Positions 1 through 12,252 are shown, counted from the first letter of the stretch. The stretch is 64,000 bases of DNA from Lantana camara (GCA_037501455.1 CM074864.1:20020001-20084000), one strand, 5' to 3'. Notes: generated by a model from the sequence alone, not told the origin. Numbers and translations are program-made.

Positions 1-65
1 AATGATTTTCTAGAATAATTTCAATTTTATACACAAAATGTATTTATGGTAACGCTAAAAACGTC

Positions 66-1576
66 ATGTGGACAACTCTTAAAATACCGCGAGTTAATAA
101 ACCATTTAGAGTTCAGACAGCTGAGCGTGGTGGACAAAAGGTATTTGAAAAGGTCCCAATACAGATAAATACTATTTCAATAAAAAGGATAAACTTTGAT
201 TTCTTTAAAAAGAAAATTGAAGAAAATTATAATCATAACCTATTAGCCTTTTGGAAAGAAGTTCACCCTAAGGCTAAAATAGAATTAACTGAAAATGTGA
301 TTATAAAAGAAAAACTTATGTTATATACTATTGAGGAAAGATAAGAATTTAAAAATCAAATAGAAGAACTGTTTGATAAAAAACTAATCCGTAAAAGTTT
401 CAGTCCTTTCTCTAGTCCTGCTTTTATGGTTGTGAAAGAAGCAGAAAAGAAGAGAAATAAGGCTCGAATGGTAATAAATTATAAGTGGTTAAACTATTTT
501 ACTAAAGATGATAGTTATCCTCTACCTAATAAAGAAGCCAATATAAATTTAGTAAAAAACAAGTCTTTCTACTCTAAATTTTATTACACTTCAGGGTTTT
601 GGCAAATAAAAATGGAAGAAGACAATATTCAATACACTGCATTTAGTGCTCCACAAGGACATTATGAATGACTTGTAATACCTTTTGGGTTAAAAAATGC
701 ACCATCAATATACCAAAGAAAAATGGATAACATCTTCTTAAAATACCACAATTTTATGGTTGTATACATAGATGATATCCTAATTTGTTCTGATATAGAA
801 GAAGAACATAGAAAACATCTCTTATGTTTTGCTAAACTTTGTAAAGAAAATGGAATTGCTCTTTCTGAGAGAGAAGCCATAACAGAGAAAAAGGAAATAG
901 AATTTCTAGGGGTAAAATTGAGTGTTGTAGGAATAAAATTGCAATCTCATATTTCTCGAAAAATTCTAGAATTTCCAGATAAATTGATAATAGAAAACAA
1001 ATAGAAAGTTTTCTTGGATGTTTAAATTATGCTGAAGGATTTATTCCAGATTTAGCTAAGAAAAAGCATGAAATACAAAAACTGCTTAGAAAAAATAATA
1101 CAAAAGGTTGGAGTTCTAAAGATACTGATATAGTTGTTAGTCTTAAAGAAGAATGTAAATTGTTACGAGAATTAAGACTACCAGAAGATAAAGACAATCT
1201 TATTGTTCAAACTGATGCTTCTGACCTTTATTGGTCTACTATTTTAAAAACAGATCTTAATGAAATATGCAGATATAGCAGTCGAACTTTTAGCCCAAAA
1301 GAGGTTAATTATTCAACACATGAAAAGGAGCTACTTGGAATAATAAGAGCAATTGAATCTCTTTTTCTTCTACAAAAGCCTTTTGAAGTTCATACAGATA
1401 ACACCCAAATTCAAGGTTTAATTCAAAATAAACTTCCAAATAAGCCTCAATATAGAAGGCTTCATCGTTGGTAAGTTTTCTTATCACACTATAAATTTAA
1501 AATTAAGCATATAAGAGGAACGGATAATTTCTTAGCAGATTTCGTTTCCCGGAAGGTTGAGTTTGAATTTGATTAA
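66..1576 (+). pseudogene. Endogenous caulimovirid (pararetrovirus) RT-RNase H remnant, broken
   Basis: Reverse transcriptase followed by RNase H of Caulimoviridae type, read across several broken plus-strand frames. Visible landmarks are a palm motif YIDD near 768-779, the preceding block ending PQGHYE (about 651-668), a PFGLKNAPS block (about 681-707), and an RNase H block with QTDAS near 1208 and HTDN near 1391. A GTDNFLADF segment lies near 1519. Breaks seen: stop TAA at 342-344, TGA at 669-671, loss of frame near 1000, stop at 1472-1474. No protease, coat or movement protein is visible, and the left end may continue beyond the window. The order of motifs and the short spacing to RNase H fit pararetroviruses better than Ty3/gypsy. 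It is a fossil; the genus cannot be settled by eye. Confidence 0.8.
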
Positions 1577-1660
1577 AGGCGTACATGCGTATACATATAC
1601 CTAGTCCATATCAAACGGTAGATGGTAAGGACATTATCAAATCCGTTAATGGGTGATGAT

Positions 1661-3625
1661 TGTTAAAGTAGTGCCCTAGAAGAGCTAAAATAGTTTAGGT
1701 CTCTTTTTGTAAACTACTCTTATTAGCAACAATTTGTGACATTAATGAAATAATAAATGTAACGTTTCATAGTCGTTTAATTCTATGTTGCCAATTCATC
1801 ATATCTCATTAGAGTTTATTAATTGCATATTATAACTGTCTGCATATGGATGAAACCCCAAGGTCACATTAAGCTACGGGACTTGACCTCGCATACGGAT
1901 GGAGGCTTTGGAACAAGTCTCCATGGCGTGACCTAAACCAACTCAAATTCGAAGAGTCTAATAAGCACGGGGTGCTGACTTGACTCGTTTAAGACTTGCT
2001 CATATGACATGCCTTTGAGAAAGGTTACTTTGTTTCATAAGTATTGAATGTGGAGACGTTCACAAGCGTATGAAGGTGCTTGTTAGGGAATAAGTACATT
2101 GAGGATCCCGATGGGAACACCTCAATGGGGTAAGGCTTTTATGCCTTAATGATGAGGTTGGTTCCTTAGTTGTGGTAGTGTCTAAATGGTCCTTGGACTT
2201 GAGGCTCCATTGATGCTCTGTGCGTGACAAGGGCAGTGTTTGATATACGCCTAGAGATTCATGGGTTCCATGAATCTCGTTATGGTTGTATGTTGGCATT
2301 GTTCGAATCATGTATGGGGGCATATGAGATGCCAACATAGAATCTATCGTTCGTATAGAAGAACGAGTGAATCACCCATGAATTCTATTGTAGCACATTC
2401 CAATTAAATCCTTACACAAGGTAGTGAGATCTAAATTAGGAAATGAGTTTTCTAGAGTGGTAGATCAAATGGAATTGCTATTAGAATTAATTCATAGCGT
2501 TAGGACTAGTGGGGTTCTATCATTCCTATACCCTAGGTCCTAGTCGGGGATTGGACGATAGAAGGATCTTTTCTCACGGTATCCATGAGACTGAAAGGTT
2601 CACAGCATAAACTTCACCTGTTGGATGGGTGGTGATGAGCTTGTCACTAGACATCGATCATGATCTGTAGGTACTAATTAATTAAAAGGAGTTTTAATTA
2701 AACAGTGATTAATTGAAAGGGTTCAATTAAATCAATAAGACAAATGGTTATCTAAAATACCACATTAAGAATGTGGGCCTACTGCTATTTATTGGTGAAC
2801 CTAAGGGGTCACACAATGACTCGAATTGAACATCGTGATTATCTAAAGATCAATGGAGATTGATCGATAAATTAAAAGAGTTTAATTTATAAAATGAGAG
2901 AGTAATTAATTAATAATTGTATTAATTAATTTATGCTTAATTGTTAAGCTATTGAGAATAGGTGTTAAAGAGTTAACATTAATTTAAATAAGTATATTTA
3001 AGTTAATTGGACTTGTTAAGAGTAATTAATTTTTAAGTCCACCAATTTAATTAGATATTGGACTTATGATTTAATTAATGTAATTAAATTAAGTCCACCA
3101 ATTAAATGAATATTGGGTTTTTTAATTTAATTAGAAGTAATTTAATTAAAACCCATCATATTAACTAGCCCATAGAGTTTTTGACCTAGGACTAAGCATA
3201 TAAGCAGATTTGTAAGAAGAAATCACACGTCGTTATTTTCTTCTTTTTTGCTTGCTCTCCAAGACTTCAGTTTTCTCTCTTTTCTCATCTCTCAATATTG
3301 TGTTGAGCATACTATTAGATAATCAATATCTAATTAGTGTTCTAGTGTGTTAATTAAATAGTCGTTCAATTAGGGGTCGTGGACTACCTTAGAGGGATTC
3401 CACGTGGAGTTCTTGGAAGCAGATCGGATAGGAGGAGACCGGATAGGTTTTGGAAAACCTTCTTATCATCGCCATCAACTGGAAGCGAAAGAGTTATTTG
3501 ATCATTCTTTTGTTTAAATCATAAATCTTGAATCAAAGGTTATCTTGTTTGGAATTCCGATAAAATAGTTTTTATAATCCCTAAAATTTTAATTTCCACT
3601 GCGTTAGGGTTGACGAATTCCAACA
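1661..3625 (+). mobile_element. Copia-I 5' LTR
   Basis: Starts TGTTAAAGTAGTGCCCTAGA and ends CCAACA directly before a PBS, so it is a 5' LTR of about 1.97 kb on the plus strand. Its start resembles the Copia-II and Copia-III LTR starts (a shared GTGCCCTAGA), but the body is clearly diverged, so this is a related but separate family. The five bases before it (atgat) are the expected left target-site copy; the right copy is not in the window. The U5 end contains a forward pyrimidine-rich stretch near 3235-3300. Matching 3' LTR: none seen here. Confidence 0.8.
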
Positions 3626-3626
3626 G

Positions 3627-3639
3627 TGGTATCAGAGCC
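3627..3639 (+). other. Copia-I primer-binding site
   Basis: TGGTATCAGAGCC, one base after the LTR end, is complementary to the 3' end of plant initiator-Met tRNA. It fixes the element orientation as plus. Confidence 0.9.
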
Positions 3640-4064
3640 ATACTTTGATTGATTTACGATTTTTTAGTTCTTTGTATTAATTTGTTTAATATGTTGATGC
3701 GTGTCATGCTTGTTTTAATTTGAGATTCGTTTGGGCAAAGTTTAAAAATTTGAAGAAAAGTTCTTGTTTTAAAACTTGTATGAAAATTATGAGATTTTGT
3801 GAAAATTGAAAAACTGTTTTCCATAATTTTATAAAATTATAATTTATCTATATTTTATTTTAAAATAAGATTTTAAACAGTGTGTGCGTGTGGCTGCTGC
3901 TTTAGGGTAGCGGATTGGGCTTGCTTGCAACCCAAGTCGCAGCCTCTTCAAGCTTAGGGCAGCAGCGGGTTTGGCCACAGTTTTAAAAATTGTTTTAAGA
4001 CTAAAATCAATATATATATATAATTTAGAACCCTTAAGGTTATCCACATGTATGCTGACGTAGA
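3640..4064 (+). other. Copia-I leader, first part
   Basis: Non-coding leader between PBS and gag, cut off by the Copia-II insertion at 4065. It has an AT-rich start and then a more GC-rich patch at 3878-3980, in the place where Copia-II and Copia-III carry strong GC-rich blocks. The leader resumes after Copia-II. The last five bases (gtaga) are the expected target-site copy, but the other side is truncated so this cannot be confirmed. Confidence 0.65.
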
Positions 4065-4477
4065 TGTTCGAAAACGGAATCAGAAAAGCAGCGGAAATTT
4101 AAAAATTTTCCAACAAAAGGATCTTAGGCTCGCAATCGTGTATCCAAATTCGTAGGGATTAGAAACTTACTTTCTTAATTATCTTTCTTGAAGCGTTTCA
4201 AGCCACCCAAGAATGCTCTTCTCGCGGCTTGATCCCCTTTACTTGGTAAAGCTCGAATCTTCAAACTTCTAACTTCTAACTTGAAGCTCTCTAGAGATAG
4301 TCCACCAACTTGACTACAATCTAACTAGTAAGGATGCTACTTCTCTAGTTAGTGTTTAGGCTTAACCTAGTGTTTCGTGTATCTTGGAGAAAGGATGGTG
4401 TTCAACACATGAACCAAAAGAATTACAAATTAGCTCTAAGAGGAGCTCGAGCTCCCCTATTTATAAGAAGTGAGTGG

Positions 4478-4512
4478 CCGAAAATCCTAGTCCTTATGAG
4501 CTAGGGTTTTGG
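4478..4512 (-). promoter_or_regulatory. Promoter-proximal hairpin and TATA region of Copia-II LTR
   Basis: An inverted repeat of about 12 bp (CCGAAAATCCTAG / CTAGGGTTTTGG) sits just upstream, in minus sense, of the TATA-like box. Copia-III has a hairpin of different sequence at the same place. Confidence 0.5.
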
Positions 4513-4805
4513 TCTCTCTCTCTCCTATTACTTGATCATCAAGTATTTTCCAAATTTGACTTTGAATTCTAATTCAAATCAACTTTTAAGAGAGCTAAAA
4601 TATCCAAACTAATTTTGGATAATTTTATACTTTATTTATTTAAAATAAATAACTTATTTTTATCTAATTAATTAATTCGTAATTAATTAACTAGATTATT
4701 TTTCTCCAAAATAAGACTTTCTTTTTAATTCAAAATTAAACCAAAGTCTATTAAATAATTAACAAATTAATATTTTAATATATATACAATATATATATAT
4801 ATATT

Positions 4806-4871
4806 CACGTGAGACACGTGTCATAATGACACGTGTCACTCACGTGAACCACAAGTGTGGTTTCACACGTG
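4806..4871 (-). promoter_or_regulatory. G-box cluster in Copia-II LTR
   Basis: Five CACGTG cores lie within 66 bp. CACGTG is the G-box bound by plant bZIP and bHLH factors (established). A TATA-like CTTATAAATAGG lies downstream on the minus strand at 4457-4468, followed by a GAGCTCGAGCTC dyad at 4444-4455. The promoter role is inferred from order and similarity to Copia-III. Confidence 0.6.
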
Positions 4872-6019
4872 TGGAACCCTCTCGGCCCGATTAACTCGTT
4901 TAATCATTTTAAAGCCTCAACTCATGTAACCAAGTTGTTGTGTGTGACCCTCTAGGTTCTCAATTCAATTAGCAGTGACCATAATTAATTAATTCACTAA
5001 TTAATTAATCAGTTCACAGATTAAACGACCATAGTCTAGCAACAGGTGTTTAACCCCTAGCTGAATTGGAATGTTCGGATTCGACAGAACCTTTAAGTCA
5101 TTGATTCATGTGAGATACAATCCTCCTACTTACTATCTCTCAACCTATATCTAGGGTAAGGGAATAATCAGAACCCTAATAATCCGGTCTTAAAGCTAAG
5201 TGCATTTCATATCCATTTGATCTCAATCCAAGAAACCCTTTTCTTGATGTCTTGATCTACTGCCTTGGCCAAGGACTCCATATGGCATATGAATGACTTA
5301 CACAATAAGAGATCACCTTGCAAATACAAGTGTAGGTCCTTTCTTGATTCTCATTTACTTTCATGAATCACTTGTGCAGCCCCAGTATAAGCCTTGAATC
5401 GATTGTCTAAGGCGACACCCTTTAAAGCTTATACCTAAGACTACAGAGTTAACTCATAAAGTGACAAGGAACCTCAAGTCTAAGGATCAATTAATCACAT
5501 CAATGACTCGTGAGATATTTCCTAATCTGGAAGTTTTTATTTCCTGAAATAGAAACTTCCTTTCCCATTTAGGAATGTTCCCATACGGGGCACCTCAGTG
5601 AACTTACTTATTGAAGTAAGCACCCTCATGTATCACGCACGTATCAACTATACACTTTGCACCTCCATGAAACAAGATGGTCCTTCTTAAGGGCGTGATC
5701 CCATAAGCAAGCCTTAGAGGAGTCAGGTTGACACTCCCACTGTCTGTAGGACTCATCGGCTTGGAGTATTTTACTAATCATGACTTATCTGATATAGGGC
5801 TTGTTTCATGAACCATTTCACCTAAATGGTAGTGTCCTAAAGTCATCAGGATTAGGGGAGTTCTCATACATGCACAAATAAAGTAAACGCATACGAAACA
5901 AGAGCATATAAAGAAGTGTTGCCTCAATTCGTTATTTCATTCAAAGATTGTCTGTGATTACAATAACGAAAAGCACAAAGCGGATATACAATCGGCTTTC
6001 TAGGGAACTATTCCTAACA

Positions 6020-6035
6020 ATCTCTCACTTGCCCG
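6020..6035 (-). other. Copia-II polypurine tract
   Basis: Minus-strand GGGCAAGTGAGAGATT lies immediately before the 3' LTR and is equivalent to AAGTGGGAGAT before the Copia-III 3' LTR. It primes plus-strand DNA synthesis in LTR elements. Confidence 0.8.
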
Positions 6036-6052
6036 TCAAAGCCATTCTAAAG

Positions 6053-6616
6053 CTATTCTAAGTCCCATCTTCTGAAGATGACCTTGGAAAGCTTGTCGAC
6101 TAAGGGGTTTAGTAAGTGGATCTGCCACGTTCTCTGTGGATCTGCCACGTTCTCTGCTGATGTGACCCTCTCAATTTGCACATCTCCTCTTTTGACAATA
6201 TCACGGATTAGGTGATACTTCCTCATAATGTGCTTGGTCCATTGGTGAGATCTTAGTTCTCTTGCTTGAGCAACCGCCCCAGTGTTGTCACAAAACACAG
6301 TAATGGGGTCTTTCATGCTAGGAACAACATTCAACTCTTGAATGAAGTTTCTAATCCAAACACCTTCCTTAGCTTCATCATTCGCAACTAAGTATTCGGC
6401 CTCAGTGGTCGAATCTGCAGTGGTAGGTTGCTTGGAACTCTTCCAACTCACTGCTCCGCCGTTTAGGCAGAAAATGTGTCCTGACATTGACTGAAAATCA
6501 TCTAAGTCAGATGCAAAGCTTGCATCGTAGTATCCTTCGACAGTAAGATCTTTCTGACCTCCGTAAACTAAGAATAAATCTTTAGTACTTTTCAAGTACT
6601 TAAGAATATTCTTCAC
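6053..6616 (-). pseudogene. Copia-II RNase H domain, broken
   Basis: Copia-type RNase H at the C-terminus of pol. Visible are the YYDASFASD block with the first catalytic Asp, SWKSSKQPTTADSTTEAEY with the catalytic Glu, and CDNTGAVA with a further Asp. The C-terminal SAENVADP motif is disrupted by a 20-bp tandem duplication at 6116-6155 that shifts the frame. Upstream it is separated from RT by a stop near 6621. It lies next to the PPT, as expected for the 3' end of copia pol. Confidence 0.9.
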
Positions 6617-6622
6617 GGCAGC

Positions 6623-7575
6623 CTAGTGACCATCTCCAGGGTCAGATTGGAAATGACTTGTTACACTAAGTGCATAAGCCACATCCGGTCGAGTACATAA
6701 CATTGCATACATTATGCTACCTATTGCTGATGCATAAGGTGTATGAGTCATTCTTTCCTTCTCAAGGTTAGTCTTAGGATACATCTTCTTTGAAAGACAT
6801 GTTCCTACACTCATAGGAAGGTTCTTAACCTTTGCTAACTCCATATTGAATCTCTTCAATACTTTGTCAATGTACATCGACTGTGATAGTCCTATTAACC
6901 TTGTAGATCTATCTCGATAGATTTTAATTCCAAGGATATAGGACGCATCACCAAGATCTTTCATCTCGAATTGGTTTGACAACCATAACTTAGTCACTTT
7001 CATGTCATCCTTCGAATTCCCAATAAGAAGGATGTCATCTACATAAAGTACTAAGAATTGCACTGAGGTCTCCAATTCCTTTCTATGCACACATGATTCA
7101 TTCGAAATTTGAACGAAGCCAAATGCTTTGACTGATTCATTAAATCGAATATTCCAATTCCTAGAAGCCTGTTTTAATCCATAGATTCATCTTTGGAGTT
7201 TGCAAACCTTTTGCTCACTCCCACTGAATGTGAAACCTATGGGTTGCTCCATATAAATGTCTTTATCAATGTCACCATTGAGAAAGGTAGTTTTCACATC
7301 CATTTGCCATATCTCGTAGTCATAATACGCAGCAATGGCAAACATGATCCGAATAGACTTTTGCATTGCAACTGGCGAAAAGGTTTCATCAAAGTCCACG
7401 CCGGTCTTTGAGTGAATCCTTTTGCAACCAGTCTTGCTTTGTAGGCTGCAATGCTTCCATCAACTCCAAGCTTTCTCTTAAAGATCCATTTGCAACCTAT
7501 GGGTTTGACCCCATCAGGCAAATCTACCAAGGTCCAAACTTGGTTGGAGTTCATGGATTCCATTTCGGATTTCAT
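6623..7575 (-). pseudogene. Copia-II reverse transcriptase, frameshifted
   Basis: Ty1/copia RT in two or three pieces on the minus strand. The N-terminal part (7294-7575) has QVWTLVDLP and GCKWIFKRK followed by ARLVAKGFTQ. A frameshift near 7400 leads into the DFDETFSPV block (7187-7399) and MDVKTTFLNG. A stop follows KVCKLQR near 7185. The palm motif YVDD has its two Asp codons at 7034-7039. Residues needed for catalysis are present but the reading frame is not, so no enzyme can be made. Confidence 0.92.
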
Positions 7576-7839
7576 GGCTTCTATCCACTGTTCAGAGTCA
7601 GAATCTGAAAGTGCCTCCTCATATGTTAAAGGATCATTATCCTTTTGAGAGATTTCATGGAAGAATCCATACCATCTCTCCGGCTGTCTAGGAGTGCGTT
7701 CAGAATGCCTTAGAGGAGGATTTGCATGTGTATCGAAATTCGTGATTGGTTATTGTTGATCAGAAGGGGTCGTTTCTTCAGTGGGTGGTGTGGGATCACT
7801 TTGTACTTCTTCTAATTCTATGATCTTGCCTTTCTTTTC

Positions 7840-8625
7840 CTAAAGGAACGGTTCCTCCAGAAAAGTGGCATTTCTGGAAACAAACACCTTTTGCTCAGAT
7901 TGATCATAGAAGTAGTATCCTATGGATTCCGTAGGATAACCTACAAAGTAGCATAAGTTAGAACGAGATTCTAACTTATCTCCCACTGTCCTCTTCACGT
8001 AAGCAGGACAACCCCAAATTCTTAAGTAAGAATAACTAGGGATTTTACCATGCCACATTTCATAGGGCGTTTTAGGGACTGACTTAGAGGGAACTAGATT
8101 CAAAATCTTTGCTACACTTTCTAGGGCATAACCTCAGAAAGAAGGTGGTAAGTCAGTGAAAGTCATCATGGAGTCAGTGAAACTCATCGTGAAACGAACC
8201 ATATCGAGTAGGGTTCGATTCCTTCTCTCAAAAACTCCATTAAGCTGAGGAGTTCCCGGAGGAGTCCACTGAGAGATAATCCCATTATCTTTGAGATGAT
8301 TAAGGAATTCTTCACTAAGATACTCGCCTCCTCGATCAGATCGAAGTGCTTTGATCTTGTGACCAGTTTGGTTCTCAACCTCCTTTTGAAATTCTAAGAA
8401 TTTCTCAAAAGCTTCAGATTTATACTTCATTAAGTATACATAACCATACCGACTAAAGTCATCAGTAAAGGTTATGAAATAATGATGATTGTTTCTAGTG
8501 CTTACACTAAGCGGTCCACAAACATCAGAATGGATCAAATCCAAAACCTTAGTGGCACGTTCCACAGTTCCTTTAAAAGGGACTTTTGACATTTTTCCTT
8601 TGAGACAGGATTCGCAAGAAGTCAA
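7840..8625 (-). pseudogene. Copia-II integrase core, broken
   Basis: rve-type integrase core lying before RT, the copia order. The first Asp is in LIHSDVCGPL, the second in SDRGGEYL, and the Glu in NGVFERRNRT, giving a DDE arrangement. A piece with CQ-like SCESCLKGK lies at the N-terminal edge, the end of the HHCC zinc region. The frame is lost near 8130 and the C-terminal portion continues at 7840-8103, including a PYEMWHGKIPSYSYLRIWGC-type block that is typical of copia. About 260 bp between this and RT (7576-7839) are a degraded linker. Confidence 0.9.
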
Positions 8626-9186
8626 CTCTTTGAGATCATTTTCAGAGAATGATCCTAAAGTGTTTATCTTGCTAGTTCTGTTCTTGGAAATGTGTCATAA
8701 TCTAGCGTGCCATAAGGGAACTGAAACTTTGTCATCTCTCATACGTTTAGTTTCTCGTTGTATATTCATAATATTGATATTCTCAGTTAAATAAAGTCCA
8801 TTACTTAGAGTACCGATGTGAACGGAAGAGTTGTTCCGTTTGATAAAGTATTTACCATTCTTAATATAAGTTTCATAACCTTCACAATCTAAAATTGGAA
8901 CTGAAATTATATTACGAATAATGCTCGGTACATAAAGGACTTTATTTAAGGCTAACTCAAAACTACCTAAATCTAATCTAATTGTGCCTAAAGCTCGGGC
9001 TTCAACGTTTCAGCCATCGCCGATCTTCAAGATACATTCTCCTTCTTTGAGTTGTTGGACTTCACTTAGCATCTGTACATCATTACAGATATAAGTTCCA
9101 CAACCGGTATCAAGTACCCAAGAACTAGAATTAATAGAAATATTTATTTCAACGAGAAACATACCTTTTTTTAGAGTAGCCTTGTA
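8626..9186 (-). pseudogene. Copia-II protease and pre-integrase region, broken
   Basis: No long open frame, but translation of the minus strand shows SSSWVLDTGCGTYIC at about 9130-9085: an aspartic protease active site (DTG) of the retroviral type. A stop follows the IGDG motif near 9010. Further on, LWHARL and HISKN (about 8720-8685) mark the GAG-pre-integrase HHCC zinc region, with a TGA stop between the two histidines. The region is continuous with gag upstream and integrase downstream. Confidence 0.8.
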
Positions 9187-9996
9187 CTATGGGCAGTTTC
9201 TCCTCCAATGTCCCGCTTTGCCACAATGGAAGCAAACATCCTCTTTCTGATCACGCTTCTTCTTTTGGGCCTTCCCCTTCGAAACGCCACCAGTGGGCCT
9301 AAGGGGTTTCTTCTTCTTCTTTTGGGCTCTCTTGCCCTTACCTTTAGAAGGCCCAGAAGAGGAAGATGGAACATTCACCATCAAAACCTTATTGTCCTTC
9401 TTGATCGTGCTTTCAGCAGTCACAAGTTGACTAATCAGCTCAGCTACAGTAGAACCAGCATGATTCATGTTGAAGTTAAGGACAAAAGGGTTGAATGATG
9501 GTGGGAGCGAGGCTAGCAATAAGTCCACTGAAAGCTCATCTTTCAGCGGCATGTCCATGGAAGCAAGTTTCTCAGTAAGGGCGAGAAACTTGAGTCCATA
9601 CTCATGGACACTAGATACTTCCCTCATTCTTAAGTGGAACAATTCCTTTGAAGTGTTATACATTGTAACACGTTCATGAGGGCGGTAAAGTTGCTCTAAG
9701 TGGTCGTAAATCTCCCAAGCAAATTCCATGGCCTCATGTTGCCTTTGCAAGTCCGGAGACATGTTAGCCAACATAAGGCAACGAGCTTGGAGATTATCAT
9801 CCTTCCACTTCTGGATCGCTTCCCGTTCGGCCCGAGTGGGAGCCTCCCCTTCGGGACTAGGCTCCCCTTCGAAGAGAACATAAGTTCTCTTCTCAGAATC
9901 TAAAATGATTTTTAGATTCCTTAGCCAATCAGAATAGTTGGGACCAGTCAACTTGTTTGACTCGAGGATCGAAACAAGAGGTGTTTTGGTTGCCAT
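9187..9996 (-). pseudogene. Copia-II gag (UBN2-type) with zinc knuckle
   Basis: 269 codons open on the minus strand from ATG at 9996. The N-terminal half has the copia Gag pattern LTGPNYSDWLRNLKIIL and ARCLMLANMSPDLQRQHE. The C-terminal part is rich in Lys and Arg and ends with a CX2CX4HX4C zinc knuckle, CFHCGKAGHWRRNC. A TAG at 9187-9189 right after the knuckle separates gag from the protease in the same frame; because the frame continues past it, it looks like a decay mutation. Gag forms the particle and binds element RNA (family knowledge). Confidence 0.9.
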
Positions 9997-10202
9997 TTCA
10001 AAACACGTAGAGAATCACAGAATCTACGACCTAAATGGTAAAACAGAGACCTAGTGAGCATGCTGAATTATAACGATATACAAAAGATAAGGTCTTTAAT
10101 CTAATGTAGATCCCACTGTTTTTCAAAGATCTTTAATTCCCAAAGATCTAAGAGGAACACGTTTCCCAATGGGTACTAAGATCCTAGGCATTTTACCTCG
10201 AA

Positions 10203-10494
10203 CCCACGACTCGCGGACATTCTAAGTAAAACCCTAGGTAGGTACAACTTACCAATTCTAACACCTTTAGAACTCTTAGTAATTGTTTTTGCATCACCTA
10301 TCTTTCAATATGGACCCACGACTCGTGCGACATCCATATTTACTTAGGCATTAAGCTAGACCCATCAATCATAAGATCATGATCAAAACTTAGTTCGAAC
10401 GACCCACGACTTGCGGACATCGTCCTTGCCAAAATTGATCACTAGGTAACCAAGAACTAATAAGCTCCACTAGCTATCCCACGACTCGCGGACA
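10203..10494 (-). repeat. Four leader dyads of Copia-II
   Basis: Copies on the plus strand at 10203-10220, 10315-10333, 10403-10420 and 10478-10494, consensus CCCACGACTCGCGGACAT. The core CCRCGA-S-TCGYGG has dyad symmetry. Spacing is about 60-110 bp. Equivalent copies occur in Copia-III and in the Copia-I leader. Confidence 0.85.
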
Positions 10495-11639
10495 ATAACT
10501 AGCTTCACTTACTAAACTTAAAACCTATTGATGGAATGCTAGGAATTTAATTCAAAATTTGCAACTCGAATTAAACACCTACTTATTCGAAATTAGCTTA
10601 ATATTTAATGGGAATTTTCGAATCAACTGGAGAGTTGCCCGGTTCGACCTCACCAACATATATGTTATCCAATTTTATTAGTCTTGATTAATGCAAGTAC
10701 AACTGAAATGCATTTCAAACAAGCACATAAACAGATAACATGTCCTAGCATGATACTAACATGTAATGATCATGGGTTCTACCTATCTTATGCATGATAT
10801 GTGGGAGCCACTCCACAATCACAAGTTCTAACATACATGCCACATAAACAGTTTAAATCACATAAGGGATAGCGGTAATAAAATACGAGCCCTATCTCTA
10901 CTACATTTTCACAATTGAGATTCCCTCCCTAACATTTTGAGGGGTCTTCACTTATGGCCTCCTTGTTACTTGAATGTGGTCCATCTTACTCCATGGGTGC
11001 ATTGTCTCCAAAATGAAAATAAAACCTCACCACCTATCTCTACTCTCAAATTAAAAGATAAAGACATAAAGTAATAAGGCTCAATCTTCATATTGGCCTT
11101 AGACAATTACACGGGGTATACCCCGGCCTCAAAACAGTAATATGGAAAGCCACATACTAAATCACATAACAGTACGCACATAAGTGAGGCTCCAACCTCA
11201 ATTGAAAAACGCAACTATAGGGCTCCAACCCCAATTTAAACCATCCATGTGCATAAATTATAACCATACATAAGTCTAAACCCATGATCACCTAACATGC
11301 ATAAATTGTAAGAATTTAAATTTAACCAATAAATTAAAATTCTCGCTTTAATCTCTAATAGCTTAAAACACGACTTAGATGCAATTCTTGTTGAAGAGCA
11401 TTTTCAATAAAACCCGAAAAACAATGAACTAATAAAATTCCAATTAATTTCTGAAAATTAATAATTTTATTCTTTCAATATTTTCATAAAATAAAGTTTG
11501 TAATTTTTCCAAAATTTAAATCGCTTAAATTTTCAAAATCCTAATTTAAACAATTATTTCAAAAATAATTCAAATTTAATAAAATAAAATTTTCAGGAAA
11601 AATTAAATCGGGATTGGATTGGACTAAACACGAAAATGA

Positions 11640-11975
11640 AGATCGCGAAACGAGGGCCAGGCTTCGCCCGCACGCCAGCCCAGGCGGACCGCACGCATCG
11701 CGCGCGCACCGCATCGCCTACGCCAGCAGGAGCGCAGCGCGCATGCCTTCTCGCGCGCATCGCGCTCGCTTCGCCTAGGCGGGGAGGCAGGCGGGCGACT
11801 GGAGGCTCCCGCACGGTTGCGGGAGGAGCAGGCGGGCGCCCCTAGGAGCTGGCGGGCAGGCCTCTCGCACGGTTGCGGGAGGGACGTGCAGGCAGTCCCG
11901 CGCGGCTGCAGGACTGCTGTGGGGGACGGCACGGGCCTGGGCGTGCGACGCCCTAGCACGCCTAGGCTCGTGTTT
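11640..11975 (-). other. GC-rich block in Copia-II leader
   Basis: About 330 bp rich in G, C and CpG inside an otherwise AT-rich leader, with repeated GCGCG and CGCACGGTTGCGGGAGG-type stretches (two near-copies near 11808-11828 and 11863-11885). Copia-III has a comparable block at 25870-26235. Open frames across it on both strands are side effects of composition and are not called as genes. Confidence 0.7.
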
Positions 11976-12239
11976 TCGTAACGCGATTTTCGTGTTTCGT
12001 GTTTCAGTTCAAAATCATCAACAATCCAAAATTTAAAAGACACGATTAAAAAGGATTTCAATCAAAACGATTTTCAAAAACACAATTTAAGAAAACAGTT
12101 TAAGAAATTCAAGAAAAATTACAGTTTCGTAATTCAGGCTTTCTAAAAGAATTCATGAATACCTAATTCGCATCTAAGCCTAAGAATTTCTACCAAATTC
12201 AGAATAATTGAGACGAATCAGAAACACGATTAACGAGGT

Positions 12240-12252
12240 GGCTCTGATACCA
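12240..12252 (-). other. Copia-II primer-binding site
   Basis: Minus-strand TGGTATCAGAGCC, two bases from the 5' LTR end, complementary to initiator-Met tRNA. Confidence 0.92.

Larger units (their letters stand above)
4065..6019 (-). mobile_element. Copia-II 3' LTR
   Basis: On the minus strand it starts TGTTAGGAATAGTTCCCTAG (6019 downward), matches the Copia-III LTR start, and ends CGAACA at 4065. It follows a PPT at 6020-6035. It is alignable with 12255-14084 over nearly its whole length. Confidence 0.92.
9997..12239 (-). other. Copia-II leader between PBS and gag
   Basis: About 2.2 kb of non-coding leader. In element sense it has a short AT-rich start, a very GC-rich block (11640-11975), a long AT-rich part, and then four spaced CCRCGACTCG dyads (10203-10494) shortly before gag. 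The Copia-III leader is collinear with it. Confidence 0.8.

Noticed and set aside
1577..1660. Possible host gene remnant between the caulimovirid fossil and Copia-I
   Set aside because: Only 84 bp with no frame or recognisable motif.
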